Source: Paracoccus litorisediminis (GTDB lineage Bacteria > Pseudomonadota > Alphaproteobacteria > Rhodobacterales > Rhodobacteraceae). From it: a DNA stretch of 64,000 bases. Position numbers and translations under genes: made by a program. This document shows positions 51,206 to 59,882 of this stretch, piece after piece. Position 1 is the stretch's first letter; each line of letters opens with the position of its first letter. Below the pieces are notes generated by a model. It did not search any database. It was not told where the DNA came from and saw only the letters and a program-made list of their open reading frames with translations. Location of the stretch: the NCBI RefSeq assembly GCF_009711205.1, contig NZ_WMIG01000001.1:248001-312000 (forward strand). Direction: 5' to 3'.

Positions 51206-52398
51206 GCTTGACCTCCAACCATTTTGACAACGGCGCCTTTCTGGCCGGTCACATGTTGCGTCCAGCGTGCCAGCAGCGCCCGTCGTTGCTCAAGAAAGTC
51301 CGTCCGGCGATATGCCCGCTCCACCGTACCGCCGACCACATGTCCCAACATCGTTTCTGCCACATCGTGCGGAGCATCGGTCGTCTCGGCCAACCAGTCA
51401 CGGAGGCTAGAACGGAAGCCGTGCGGGCGCTCGGTCATTCCCCGGCGTTCCATAAGCCGAGCCATCGTCGCGTCAGAAATGACGCCCTTCCTGACGCTAG
51501 GGAACATGAAGCCATCGCGACTATGCGCTCTTGCCTCCTCGATGATTGCCAACGTCTCCTGAACCAGCGGCACCCGAAAATCGGCAGTAGCATCCCTACG
51601 CCCTTTCATTGCCTCGGCAGGAACCGTCCACACATCACCATCTATTTGGTTTTCATGAATAAAGCGCAGAGGGTTCGAGCGTACTCCTGTGAGGATGAGC
51701 AGCCGCAACGCAAGATGCGTCACCGTCCCTTCGTTTAAGCTGGAATAGAATTCCGGCACATACTGCCAAGGCAGCGCGGGAATGTTCTCAGGCTTGTGTC
51801 GAGGCTTCCCCAACAGAGCGCGAGCCTTCTCTGTCGCTTGCAGATCCACTTGCAGGCCCAGCGCCGCTGCATGCTTCAAGCACAGGCTGAGACGGTTCAT
51901 CGCCTTGCGGGCTGTCTCAGCCTTCTCATGCCAAATCGGCTTTAGACAATCGCGAATGTCGGTCTGGTCTATTTCTGCTACCGGCATCTTGCCCAACTTC
52001 GGCAACACATGGATTTCGAGCGGGCTGAACCAGCGGCCTGCCACCCCATCGCCTTTCAACTCGGCCTTTCGTGTCTCGAAACAATCGAGGGCGATATCAT
52101 TCAGTATATGAAGGTTTCTCGCCGCCTCGCGCTTCGCATTCTCACGCACTTTGATGGGGTCCAGTCCCGCTCGTACAATCGATCGAGCGACGTCGGCGTT
52201 CTTGCGCGCCTCTGCTAGAGATACAGCCGGGAATGCACCGAGCCCCATTTCGCGACGCTTTCCATAGATCGTCACACGCAGCACCCATTTACCGCGTCCG
52301 CCTTCGTCCTTGACCAGCCACAGCCCAGCGCCATCGGCGTGCTTGCCCGGCCCCAGAGACACGGCACCTTTAGCGCTTAGCCTGTTTGTCGCTCGCAC
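51202..52398 (-). CDS. int: Tyrosine-type site-specific integrase, P4 type
   Basis: A 398-residue integrase with an N-terminal DUF4102-type arm-binding domain (SLGPGKHADGAGLWLVKDE, LGAFPAVSLAEAR), a core-binding domain and a catalytic domain. The catalytic set is visible: Arg in TGVRSNPLRF, the HGFRSS His-x-x-Arg, GHVV and a Tyr in ERAYRR. GTG start with GGAG eight bases upstream. It catalyses insertion at the tRNA-Phe 3' end and lies 176 bp from attR. Confidence 0.95.
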   Translation of the reverse strand: MRATNRLSAKGAVSLGPGKHADGAGLWLVKDEGGRGKWVLRVTIYGKRREMGLGAFPAVSLAEARKNADVARSIVRAGLDPIKVRENAKREAARNLHILNDIALDCFETRKAELKGDGVAGRWFSPLEIHVLPKLGKMPVAEIDQTDIRDCLKPIWHEKAETARKAMNRLSLCLKHAAALGLQVDLQATEKARALLGKPRHKPENIPALPWQYVPEFYSSLNEGTVTHLALRLLILTGVRSNPLRFIHENQIDGDVWTVPAEAMKGRRDATADFRVPLVQETLAIIEEARAHSRDGFMFPSVRKGVISDATMARLMERRGMTERPHGFRSSLRDWLAETTDAPHDVAETMLGHVVGGTVERAYRRTDFLEQRRALLARWTQHVTGQKGAVVKMVGGQA

Positions 52399-52425
52399 AA
52401 TCCATCTCCGTCGCGAAGGAAAGTC

Positions 52426-52447
52426 AGTCCACCCCTAGGTCCACCCA
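52426..52447 (+). repeat. Candidate integrase arm sites, right
   Basis: AGTCCACCCC (52426-52435) and GGTCCACCCA (52438-52447) stand 12 bp apart between int and attR. The second is identical to a site inside the left end at 32462-32471. Confidence 0.5.
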
Positions 52448-52574
52448 TAGATATAGTATTAGGTGATTTACACTGATTTGCCATGATGCCGCGTTATCGG
52501 AAGTTGGGCAAGTTCCTCTAGGATTTCGATATCTGCTGAGTTGCTTTGATTTCCATATCTAGTGGTATTCAATG

Positions 52575-52593
52575 CCGCCTTCGGGCACCACTT
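52575..52593 (+). repeat. attR: 19-bp copy of the tRNA-Phe 3' end
   Basis: CCGCCTTCGGGCACCACTT, identical to 32391-32409. The bases before it (GTATTCAATG) do not match the tRNA, so the full gene exists only at attL. Confidence 0.93.
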
Positions 52594-52617
52594 CCCCTCT
52601 TCAGGAATGGTGCAGAT

Positions 52618-52645
52618 GGCCGCAGCAAATGCCGCGGCCTTTCCG
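52618..52645. terminator. Hairpin terminator between attR and the SDR gene
   Basis: GGCCGC (52618-52623) pairs with GCGGCC (52634-52639), with extra GC pairs inside, followed by TTTCCGGTTTT on the plus strand. It was probably the original terminator of tRNA-Phe before insertion, and lies just after the convergent SDR gene. Confidence 0.65.
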
Positions 52646-52649
52646 GTTT

Positions 52650-53417
52650 TCACAGCACCGAAATCATGCCGCCATCGGCATAGATGATCTGACCCGAAAC
52701 ATAGCTCGACGCCGCGGACGCAAGAAAGATCGCGATTCCGGCCAGCTCCTCGGGCTGCCCCCAGCGGCGCATCGGCACCCGGCCCTTGACCCATGCGTCG
52801 AATTCCGGATTGGACAGCAACGCCTCGTTCATGTCGGTGACCATATAGCCCGGACCGATAGCATTGGCCTGAATGCCCAGCGCACCCCATTCCGCCGCCA
52901 TCGCCTTGGTCAGCATCTTGATGCCGCCCTTGGCGACCGTGTAGGGCGCGATGGTCGCACGGGCCAGTTCCGAGGTCAGCGAGCCGATATTGATCACCTT
53001 GCCATGACCGCGCGCCGCCATCCGCTTGGCCGCCTCGCGCCCGATGACAAAGGCCGAGGTCAGGTTGGCGTCGATCACCCGCTGCCAGTCGGCGGTCTCC
53101 AGCTCCAACATCGGACGACGGAACTGGATGCCGGCGTTGTTGACCAGAATATCCACCTGTTGCCCGGTCCGGTCCAACTCTTCAAAGGCCGCCTTGATCG
53201 CGGCCTCATCGGTCACGTCAAAGGCCTGCGCCGCAACATCCAGCCCTTTGCCCCGCAATTCGGTCACGGCCTCGTCCAGGCGGGCGGCGTTGACGCCGTT
53301 CAGGATGACGCGGGCCCCGGCCTTGGCCAGCCCCTCGGCCATGGCGCGGCCCAAGCCACGTGATGAACCGGTGACAAGGGCCGTCCGGCCCGTCAGATCG
53401 AACAATTGAACGCTCAA
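52650..53417 (-). CDS. idnO: SDR oxidoreductase, gluconate 5-dehydrogenase-like
   Basis: A 255-residue short-chain dehydrogenase with the cofactor motif TGSSRGLG near residue 15, NNAG near 90, catalytic Ser in GSLTSE and Tyr-x-x-x-Lys in YTVAKGG near 158. Overall sequence resembles IdnO, which reduces 5-ketogluconate to gluconate with NAD(P)H. The start is a TTG with a perfect GGAGGA seven bases upstream; no ATG fits. A GntR-type palindrome lies 32 bp before it, so repression by a GntR regulator released by a sugar acid is likely. Confidence 0.88.
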   Translation of the reverse strand: MSVQLFDLTGRTALVTGSSRGLGRAMAEGLAKAGARVILNGVNAARLDEAVTELRGKGLDVAAQAFDVTDEAAIKAAFEELDRTGQQVDILVNNAGIQFRRPMLELETADWQRVIDANLTSAFVIGREAAKRMAARGHGKVINIGSLTSELARATIAPYTVAKGGIKMLTKAMAAEWGALGIQANAIGPGYMVTDMNEALLSNPEFDAWVKGRVPMRRWGQPEELAGIAIFLASAASSYVSGQIIYADGGMISVL

Positions 53418-53448
53418 GGGGATTTCCTCCGATTTGCTGCTTCGTCGA

Positions 53449-53462
53449 CAATGTATACATTG
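53449..53462. promoter_or_regulatory. GntR-type operator palindrome
   Basis: CAATGTATACATTG is a perfect 14-bp palindrome in the divergent intergenic region between the SDR and the aminomutase-like gene. ATGTATACAT cores are typical of GntR regulators of the UxuR/FadR type. Confidence 0.75.
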
Positions 53463-53544
53463 CCGAACGCGAGGCCATTGCAATTTTAACCCGATGCGCG
53501 CATAAGCCTGCGCTTTCCAAACCCTGCGCAGGACTGCCTTGACC

Positions 53545-54582
53545 ATGCCCTCTCGCCCGCTGACGACCGTGCCTGCCCTTGTCGGGGCCGGGCTGGCTGC
53601 GGCTGGCGATGCAGCCGAGCTTGAGGCGGTCGCAGAGGAATTCCGCATCCGCATCACACCCGCCATGCAGGGCGCGATCCGCGACGCAGCTGACCCCGTC
53701 GCTGCGCAATTCGTTCCCGACGCGCGTGAATTGAACATCCGCCCCGAGGAGTTGCTGGACCCGATCAGCGACCAAGCCTACAGCCCCACACCGGGCCTGA
53801 CCCATCGCTATCCCGACCGGGTGATCCTGCACATCACCCGCACCTGCGAGGTCTATTGCCGCTTCTGCTTCCGCCGTGAGGTGGTGGGCGAAGAAGGCAC
53901 CCTGCCCGACGCCGATCTGACCGCCGCGCTGGACTATATCGCCCGCACCCCCGCCATCCATGAGGTCATCCTGACTGGCGGCGACCCGATGGTGCTGTCC
54001 CCGCGCCGCATCACCGCGCTGATGCGCCGGTTGGAGGGCATCCCGCATCTGGACCTTGTCCGCTTCCACACCCGCATCCCGGTCGTCGCCCCCCATCGCA
54101 TCGACGAGGCCATGCTGGAGGCGCTGCAAAGCGACCGTCTGGCCGTCTGGGTGGTCCTGCATACGAACCACGCGCAGGAACTGACGCCGGACGCCTGTGC
54201 AGCCCTGAAGCGCCTGTCAGTGGCGGGCATTCCGCTGCTGTCGCAGACGGTGCTGCTGAAGGGCGTAAATGCCGATGCCGAAACCTTGGCCGAACTGTTC
54301 CGGGCGCTGCTGCGCAACCGGGTGAAGCCCTATTACCTTCACCATTGCGATCTGGCGCGCGGGACCAGCCATTTCCGCACCACGATTGCCGAGGGTCAGA
54401 CGATCATGGCCGCGCTGCGTGGGCGGCTGTCGGGGACGGCGCTGCCGACATATGTGCTGGATCTGCCGGGCGGCTACGGCAAGGCCCCCTTGGCCAGCGG
54501 CCATGTCGAGGAAACCGGGCCGGGCAGCTATCGCATCCGGGACTGGCGCGGCCAGCACCACGACTACTATGACCTGAAATGA
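53545..54582 (+). CDS. Lysine 2,3-aminomutase-like radical SAM protein
   Basis: A 345-residue radical SAM enzyme with the cluster motif CEVYCRFC near residue 100, followed by GGDPMVLS and the PLP-lysine-type region near the C-terminus (LPGGYGK). The size is that of EpmB/KamA-type proteins without the long C-terminal part of clostridial KamA. EpmB rearranges lysine for EF-P modification, but no epmA or efp lies here. A TTG at 53539 has better-spaced AGGA and may be the true start. A terminator follows directly. Confidence 0.85.
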   Translation: MPSRPLTTVPALVGAGLAAAGDAAELEAVAEEFRIRITPAMQGAIRDAADPVAAQFVPDARELNIRPEELLDPISDQAYSPTPGLTHRYPDRVILHITRTCEVYCRFCFRREVVGEEGTLPDADLTAALDYIARTPAIHEVILTGGDPMVLSPRRITALMRRLEGIPHLDLVRFHTRIPVVAPHRIDEAMLEALQSDRLAVWVVLHTNHAQELTPDACAALKRLSVAGIPLLSQTVLLKGVNADAETLAELFRALLRNRVKPYYLHHCDLARGTSHFRTTIAEGQTIMAALRGRLSGTALPTYVLDLPGGYGKAPLASGHVEETGPGSYRIRDWRGQHHDYYDLK

Positions 54583-54583
54583 A

Positions 54584-54612
54584 AAAGGCCCGGCGTGAAC
54601 CGGGCCTTTTCG
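54584..54612. terminator. Bidirectional terminator between the aminomutase and the ABC operon
   Basis: AAAAGGCCCGG and CCGGGCCTTTT form an 11-bp stem around CGTGAA, with T-rich flanks on both strands. It ends two convergent transcripts. Confidence 0.92.
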
Positions 54613-54613
54613 T

Positions 54614-55456
54614 TTATACGGCTGCGGCGCGCATCGCCTTGCGGCGGGCGACCCTTTCACGGATCGCCTCGACATCCGTGATCGGGGTCGCGGCGAAAAG
54701 CTCGCGCGTATAGGGGTGCTTGGGGGCCGCGAAAAGCTCTTCGCGGGTCCCCTGCTCGACCGCCTCGCCCTTGTTCATCACCAGCACGTCATCGGCGATG
54801 TAGCGCACCACCGACAGGTCGTGGCTGATGAAAACATAGGCCAGGTTGAACTCTTCCTGCAGGTCACGCAGCAGGTTCAGCACCTGCGCCTGCACCGACA
54901 GGTCCAGCGCCGAAACGGGCTCGTCCAGAACCAGCAGCGTCGGGTTCAGCATCAACGCCCGCGCAATCGCGATCCGCTGGCGTTGCCCGCCCGAGAACAT
55001 ATGCGGGTAGCGGTTGAAATGCTCGGCCGGCAGGCCGACCTTGACCAGCATTTCCTCGGCCCGGCGGCGACGCTCGGCGGCGGGAATGTCGGTGTTCAGA
55101 AGAAGCGGCTCCATCAGCACATCGCCGATCTTCTGGCGCGGGTTCAGCGAACCATAGGGGTTCTGGAACACCATCTGCACCTTGGAGCGCATATCGCGCG
55201 AGGGCTTCTGCTTGGCGATGTCGATGGGTTTCCCCTCGATCTTCAGCTCGCCGCCCGAGGATTGGTCGATCAGCGCGATGATCCGCGCCAAGGTCGATTT
55301 CCCCGAACCGGATTCACCGACGATCGCCAGCGTCTTGCCACGCTCGACCGAGAAGCTGATCCCCTTGACCGCGCGCACCGTTTTCGCGGGACGCAGAAGC
55401 GAGCCGGGAATGTGATAGTCGCGGATGATGTTCTTGCCTTCGACGACCACGCTCAT
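54614..55456 (-). CDS. Peptide-type ABC transporter ATP-binding protein (DppF/OppF)
   Basis: A 280-residue ATPase with Walker [10 protein letters not shown] near 45, signature FSGGQRQR near 150 and Walker B LLVLDEPVSALD near 172, plus the C-terminal oligopeptide-type extension. It energises the importer encoded upstream. It overlaps its partner ATPase gene by four bases. Last gene of a five-gene operon reading substrate-binding protein, permease, permease, ATPase, ATPase. Confidence 0.93.
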   Translation of the reverse strand: MSVVVEGKNIIRDYHIPGSLLRPAKTVRAVKGISFSVERGKTLAIVGESGSGKSTLARIIALIDQSSGGELKIEGKPIDIAKQKPSRDMRSKVQMVFQNPYGSLNPRQKIGDVLMEPLLLNTDIPAAERRRRAEEMLVKVGLPAEHFNRYPHMFSGGQRQRIAIARALMLNPTLLVLDEPVSALDLSVQAQVLNLLRDLQEEFNLAYVFISHDLSVVRYIADDVLVMNKGEAVEQGTREELFAAPKHPYTRELFAATPITDVEAIRERVARRKAMRAAAV

Positions 55457-56292
55457 CGGTTCACCTCGCCTTCAAGGAAGCTTGCCACGGTGGGCAGGCG
55501 GTCGCCCGTCGCGTTTTCCGGCAAGGCCGAAAGCAGCGCGCGGGTATAGGGGTGCTTGGGCGCCTCGAACAGCGACAGCACGTCCGCCTCTTCCATCTTC
55601 TTGCCCTTGTACTGCACCTGTACCCGGTCGGCAGTTTCCGCGACCACGCCCATATCGTGGGTGATCAGGATCAGCGCCATGCCGGATTTTTCCTGCAGCT
55701 CCATCAGCAGATCCAGGATCTGCTTCTGGATGGTCACGTCCAGCGCGGTCGTGGGTTCATCCGCGATCAGCAGGCGCGGACCGGTGGCAATGGCCATGGC
55801 GATCATCACGCGCTGGCATTGCCCGCCCGACATCTGGTGCGGATAGGCCTTCAGCTTTTCCTCGGGGTCGGGGATGCCGACTTGGCGGAACAGTTCCAGC
55901 GCGCGGGCGCGAGCAGCCTTTTTCGACAGCCCGGCATTGTAGCGCAGGACTTCCTCGATCTGGTAGCCAGTCGTGAAGGACGGGTTCAGCGAGGCGATCG
56001 GCTCTTGGAAGATCATGGTGATCTCGCGACCGATGATCTTGCGACGCTCTTTCGGGGACATGCGCAGCAGGTCCTTGCCGTCAAAGGTCATCTCATCGGC
56101 GGTGACGGTGGCGGTGTCGGGCAAAAGCCCCATCGCCGCCAGCATCGACACCGATTTCCCCGAGCCGGATTCCCCGACAATGGCCAGAACCTCGCCCTTG
56201 TCGACGCGGACATCGATCCCGTCGACAGCGGTAAAGCTGCCGGTCGAGGTCGCGAAGCGGACGGTCAGGTTGCGAATGGTAAGAATTGCCAT
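55453..56292 (-). CDS. Peptide-type ABC transporter ATP-binding protein (DppD/OppD)
   Basis: A 279-residue ATPase: Walker [10 protein letters not shown] near 38, signature MSGGQCQRV near 150, Walker [13 protein letters not shown] near 172, with the family C-terminal extension. It pairs with the downstream ATPase in the ATP-hydrolysing heterodimer. The DppC-type permease ends five bases upstream. Confidence 0.93.
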   Translation of the reverse strand: MAILTIRNLTVRFATSTGSFTAVDGIDVRVDKGEVLAIVGESGSGKSVSMLAAMGLLPDTATVTADEMTFDGKDLLRMSPKERRKIIGREITMIFQEPIASLNPSFTTGYQIEEVLRYNAGLSKKAARARALELFRQVGIPDPEEKLKAYPHQMSGGQCQRVMIAMAIATGPRLLIADEPTTALDVTIQKQILDLLMELQEKSGMALILITHDMGVVAETADRVQVQYKGKKMEEADVLSLFEAPKHPYTRALLSALPENATGDRLPTVASFLEGEVNR

Positions 56293-56296
56293 GCCC

Positions 56297-57199
56297 TCAG
56301 CTCCGCTTCAGTTTCGGGTCAAGCGCGTCGCGCAGACCGTCGCCCATCAGGTTGATCGCCAGCACCGAGATCAGGATCGCCAGACCGGGGAAGGTCACGA
56401 CCCACCAGGCGCGCAGGATGAATTCCCGCGCCTCGGCCAGCATCGTGCCCCATTCCGAGGCCGGGGGCTGTGCGCCCATGCCAAGGAAACCAAGCGCAGC
56501 CGAGTCCAGAACCGCCGAGGAGAAGCTCAGCGTCGCCTGAACGATCAGCGGCGCAAGGCAGTTCGGCAGGATAGTCTTGAACATCAGGCGCATGTTGCTG
56601 GCACCGGCCACGCGGGCGGCGGTGACATATTCGCGGGCCTTTTCGCCCATCACCGCAGCACGGGTCAGGCGCGCGAAATGCGGCTGATAGACGATGGCGA
56701 TGGCGATCATCGCATTGGTCAGGCCCGGCCCGAGGATCGCGACCAGCACCAGTGCCAGCAGCAGCGACGGGAAGGCCAGGATCACGTCCATGACGCGCAT
56801 GATGACGCTATCGACCCAGCCACCGAAATAGCCTGCAAGCAGACCGAGGATGATGCCGCCGGTCAGGGCGATGGCGACGACGACAATGCCGATGAACAGC
56901 GAATATTGCGCGCCATAGATCAGGCGCGACAGCATGTCCCGGCCAACCGCATCGGTGCCCAGCAGGAATTCGGCGCGACCGCCCTCTTGCCAGAACGGCG
57001 GGACCAGCAGCGCATCGCGGTATTGATGCGTCGGGTCATGCGGCGCGATCCACACCGCGAAAAGCGCGGTCAGAACCAGCAGCACGAAGACCGCAAGGCC
57101 CACGACCGCACCACGGTTCTGGCTGAAGTAGAACCAGAACTCCTTGACCATCCTGCGGCGGATGGCAGAGTCCGAAATCTTGACGGTGGTCTCGGTCAT
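56297..57199 (-). CDS. Peptide-type ABC transporter permease (DppC/OppC)
   Basis: A 300-residue inner-membrane permease with an N-terminal cytoplasmic segment, six helices and the permease EAA-type loop (AAVMGEKAREYVTAARVAGASN). The C-terminal GDGLRDALDP is characteristic of DppC/OppC. Its ATG overlaps the DppB-type stop by four bases. Confidence 0.93.
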   Translation of the reverse strand: MTETTVKISDSAIRRRMVKEFWFYFSQNRGAVVGLAVFVLLVLTALFAVWIAPHDPTHQYRDALLVPPFWQEGGRAEFLLGTDAVGRDMLSRLIYGAQYSLFIGIVVVAIALTGGIILGLLAGYFGGWVDSVIMRVMDVILAFPSLLLALVLVAILGPGLTNAMIAIAIVYQPHFARLTRAAVMGEKAREYVTAARVAGASNMRLMFKTILPNCLAPLIVQATLSFSSAVLDSAALGFLGMGAQPPASEWGTMLAEAREFILRAWWVVTFPGLAILISVLAINLMGDGLRDALDPKLKRS

Positions 57200-58203
57200 T
57201 TGTGGCGGATCCTCGGGTTGATGAGACCATAGGTCAGGTCCACAAGCAGGTTCACGATCATCACGATGCCCGCGATCAGCAGCAGGCCCGATTGGACGAC
57301 CGGATAGTCACGGCGCGAGATCGAGTCGATCATCCACTTGCCGATGCCCGGCCAGGAGAAGATCGTCTCGGTCAGGATGGCGCCGGCCATCAGCACGCCG
57401 ATCTGCAGGCCGATGGTGGTAATCACGGGGATCATCGCATTGCGCAGCGCATGGACGCCGATCACGCGACGCGCCGAAAGGCCCTTGGCCTTGGCGGTGC
57501 GGACGTAATCCTCGCCCATGACTTCCAGCATGGCCGAACGGGTCTGGCGCGCGATGACGGCCAGCGGAATCGTCGCCAGCACGATGGACGGCAGGATCAG
57601 GTGGCTCAGCGCCGAGGAGAAGGCGCCCTTCTGCCCCGAGATCAGGCTGTCGATCAGCATGAAGCCGGTCACCGGTGGGAAGAAATACATCAGCGAGATG
57701 CGGCCCGACACCGGCGTCCATTGCAGGATGCCCGAGAAGAAGATGATCAGCAGCAGGCCCCACCAGAAGATCGGCATCGAGAAGCCGATCAGCGCCCCGG
57801 TCATCGAGATCTGGTCGAACCAGCTGCCGCGCTTGATCGCGGCAACGACGCCCACGGGCACGCCGATGAGGGTGGCGATGATGATGGCCACGACGGCAAG
57901 CTCGACCGTCGCCGGGAACAGCGCCAGGAACTCGGCCAGAACGGGCTTCTTGGTCACGATCGAATTGCCCAGGTCGCCCTGCAGCAGATCGCCAAGATAG
58001 GTGAAATATTGTTGCCAGAGCGGCTTGTCATAGCCGAGCTGGGCCGAGATCTCGGCATAGCGCTCGGGGGAAACCCCGCGCTCGCCGGCCATCAGCAGAA
58101 CCGGATCGCCGGGCAGCATCCGGATGAATCCGAAAGCCACCAGCGTGATCCCGAGCATCGTCGGAATCAGATAGAGAAGCTTCGAGAGGATGAATCTAAG
58201 CAT
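57196..58203 (-). CDS. Peptide-type ABC transporter permease (DppB/OppB)
   Basis: A 335-residue permease with six helices, the conserved start LRFILSKLLYLIPTMLGIT, GDPV loop and the EAA segment GEDYVRTAKAKGLSARRV near 225. It forms the channel with the DppC-type partner. A 74-bp gap with no obvious terminator separates it from the binding-protein gene. Confidence 0.93.
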   Translation of the reverse strand: MLRFILSKLLYLIPTMLGITLVAFGFIRMLPGDPVLLMAGERGVSPERYAEISAQLGYDKPLWQQYFTYLGDLLQGDLGNSIVTKKPVLAEFLALFPATVELAVVAIIIATLIGVPVGVVAAIKRGSWFDQISMTGALIGFSMPIFWWGLLLIIFFSGILQWTPVSGRISLMYFFPPVTGFMLIDSLISGQKGAFSSALSHLILPSIVLATIPLAVIARQTRSAMLEVMGEDYVRTAKAKGLSARRVIGVHALRNAMIPVITTIGLQIGVLMAGAILTETIFSWPGIGKWMIDSISRRDYPVVQSGLLLIAGIVMIVNLLVDLTYGLINPRIRHK

Positions 58204-58221
58204 CGAACCCTAACCTAAGGG

Positions 58222-58251
58222 CCGTGCAGAGGGGGTGTCCTCTGCACGGCC
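58222..58251 (-). other. Hairpin between the binding-protein and permease genes
   Basis: GCCGTGCAGAGG (58222-58233) pairs with CCTCTGCACGGC (58240-58251), a 12-bp perfect stem without a T-run. Such hairpins after the binding-protein gene often keep that part of the mRNA stable or limit read-through, giving more binding protein than permease. Confidence 0.75.
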
Positions 58252-58277
58252 GCATTCACTTGAAAACCGATTTGGCC

Positions 58278-59882
58278 TTATTCGGCCAGGTCAACCGTCT
58301 CGAAGGTGTAGTCACCCAGCGGCGATTGCACGAAACCGGTCACGTTCTTGGCCATCGGCACATATTGCGTCGAGTGAGCCAGCGTGGCCCAGGGGGCCTG
58401 ATCCTTGAAGATCACCTGAGCTTCTTCATAAAGCTTCACGCGCTCTTCGTGGTTCGAGCTTGCCTTGGCCTTGGCGAGCAGCGCCGAGAATTCCTCGTTG
58501 CACCAGAAGGCACGGTTCGCACCGCCCGGCTGGGCTGCGGCGCAGCTCAGCAGCACCGAGAGGAAGTTGTCCGGATCGCCGTTGTCGCCGGTCCAGCCGA
58601 GGATGACGGCACCCTTGCGGCCCTCTTCCATCGACTTCTTGAGGTATTCACCCCATTCGTAGCTGACGATCTCGACCTTGACGCCGGCCTTGGCGAAGTC
58701 GCTTTGGATGACTTCGGCGGCGCGACGGGCGTTCGGCATGTAGGGACGCTGCACCGGCATCGCCCAGATTTCCATCGACAGGTCCTTGACGCCGGCGTCT
58801 TCCAGCATCTTTTTCGCCGCTTCGGGATCGTATTTGTCGTCCTCGATGGCGTTGTTATAGGACCACATGGTCGGCGGGATCGGGTTCTTGGCGACTTCGC
58901 CGCTGCCTTGATAGACAGCTTCCAGCAGCGCTTTCTTGTCCATCGCCATGTTCAGGGCGCGGCGGACCTCGGGCTTGTCGAAGGGCGCGACGGTGGTGTT
59001 GTAGGCGAGGTAGCCGACGTTCAGGCCAGCCTGTTCGTCAACCTTCAGGTTCGGATCGGCCTTGATGTCGGCCAGATCGGCCGGGGCCGGGAACGGCATC
59101 AGGTGGCATTCGCCGGCTTTCAGCTTTTGCAGGCGCACCGAGGCGTCCGGGGTGATCGCGAAAACCAGATCGTCGATCTTGGGCGCTTCGCCCCAGTAGT
59201 CGGCGTTCTTCTGGTAACGGATGACCGCGTCTTTCTGGTAAGCCACGAACTTGAACGGGCCCGTGCCGATCGGCGCGTTGTTCAGGTCTTCCTTGGTGCC
59301 GGCTTTTTCCAGCGTGTCGGCATATTCCTTGGACAGGATCGACACGAAGGGCATGGCGATGTTGGCAAGGAACGGCGCTTCCGGGTGGTTCAGCGTGAAC
59401 TTGACGGTGTTGTCATCGACCTTCTCGATCGACTTGATCAGCTTGTCCATCTCCATCGAGCTGTAATACTCGTAGGTGATGCCCGAGATATAGGTGTGCC
59501 ACGGATCCTTGGCATCGGCCTGACGGTTGAACGAGAAGATCACGTCATCGGCGTTGAAGTCGCGCGAGGGGGTGAACTTGTCGTTCGAGTGGAACTTGAC
59601 GCCCTTGCGCAGGTGGAAGGTATAGGTCAGCCCGTCTTCCGACACGTCCCAAGTTTCCGCCAGTCCCGGCTCGATCTCGGTGGTCCCCGCCTTGAACTGC
59701 ACAAGACGGTTATAGATCGGGTGGCCCGAGGCGTCGAAGGTCGTGCCCGCGGTGTAGGGCGCAGGATCGAACCCTTCGGGCGAGCCTTCCGAGCAGTAGA
59801 CGAAGGTCTTGGCGTGCAGCGGAGCCGCAGCCATCAGCGCAAGCGCCGAGGCGGCCAGGAACCGGGTGGAGAAGATGGACAT
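58278..59882 (-). CDS. Peptide-type ABC transporter substrate-binding protein (DppA/OppA)
   Basis: A 534-residue family 5 extracellular binding protein with a Sec signal peptide (about 1-25, ending APLHA). The mature start KTFVYCSEGSPEGFDPAPYT is the usual DppA-type opening, closely like E. coli DppA, so di- or tripeptides are a likely ligand. GGGAGG lies five bases before the chosen ATG. First gene of the operon. A small palindrome (CCGTGCAGAGGACACC-type) after the stop may raise its mRNA stability over the downstream genes. Confidence 0.93.
   Translation of the reverse strand: MSIFSTRFLAASALALMAAAPLHAKTFVYCSEGSPEGFDPAPYTAGTTFDASGHPIYNRLVQFKAGTTEIEPGLAETWDVSEDGLTYTFHLRKGVKFHSNDKFTPSRDFNADDVIFSFNRQADAKDPWHTYISGITYEYYSSMEMDKLIKSIEKVDDNTVKFTLNHPEAPFLANIAMPFVSILSKEYADTLEKAGTKEDLNNAPIGTGPFKFVAYQKDAVIRYQKNADYWGEAPKIDDLVFAITPDASVRLQKLKAGECHLMPFPAPADLADIKADPNLKVDEQAGLNVGYLAYNTTVAPFDKPEVRRALNMAMDKKALLEAVYQGSGEVAKNPIPPTMWSYNNAIEDDKYDPEAAKKMLEDAGVKDLSMEIWAMPVQRPYMPNARRAAEVIQSDFAKAGVKVEIVSYEWGEYLKKSMEEGRKGAVILGWTGDNGDPDNFLSVLLSCAAAQPGGANRAFWCNEEFSALLAKAKASSNHEERVKLYEEAQVIFKDQAPWATLAHSTQYVPMAKNVTGFVQSPLGDYTFETVDLAE

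Larger units (their letters stand above)
32391..52593. mobile_element. Integrated phage-like element in tRNA-Phe (satellite or reduced prophage)
   Basis: Bounded by a 19-bp direct repeat of the tRNA-Phe 3' end, with a tyrosine integrase beside the right end transcribed inward. The right 11 kb is a compact minus-strand module: integrase, unknown, AlpA-like, winged helix, PC4-like, primase, DUF3987, small genes, two ejection-type proteins, HGG-type protein. The left 9 kb is mixed-strand cargo with visibly lower GC. I see no terminase, portal, capsid, tail or classical lysis cassette. This gene set fits a satellite that borrows a helper's particles, or a prophage that lost its structural genes. 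Confidence 0.88.

Noticed and set aside
41081..52398. Holin/endolysin lysis cassette in the phage module
   Set aside because: The only lysozyme domain is inside a 601-residue virion-type protein; the small membrane protein at 41081 is on the other strand with no partner, so a lysis cassette is not supported.
32407..52593. CRISPR array or anti-CRISPR locus in the element
   Set aside because: No regularly spaced direct repeats of 24-40 bases with unique spacers were seen; the 9-bp repeats at 47 kb are far too short and regular.
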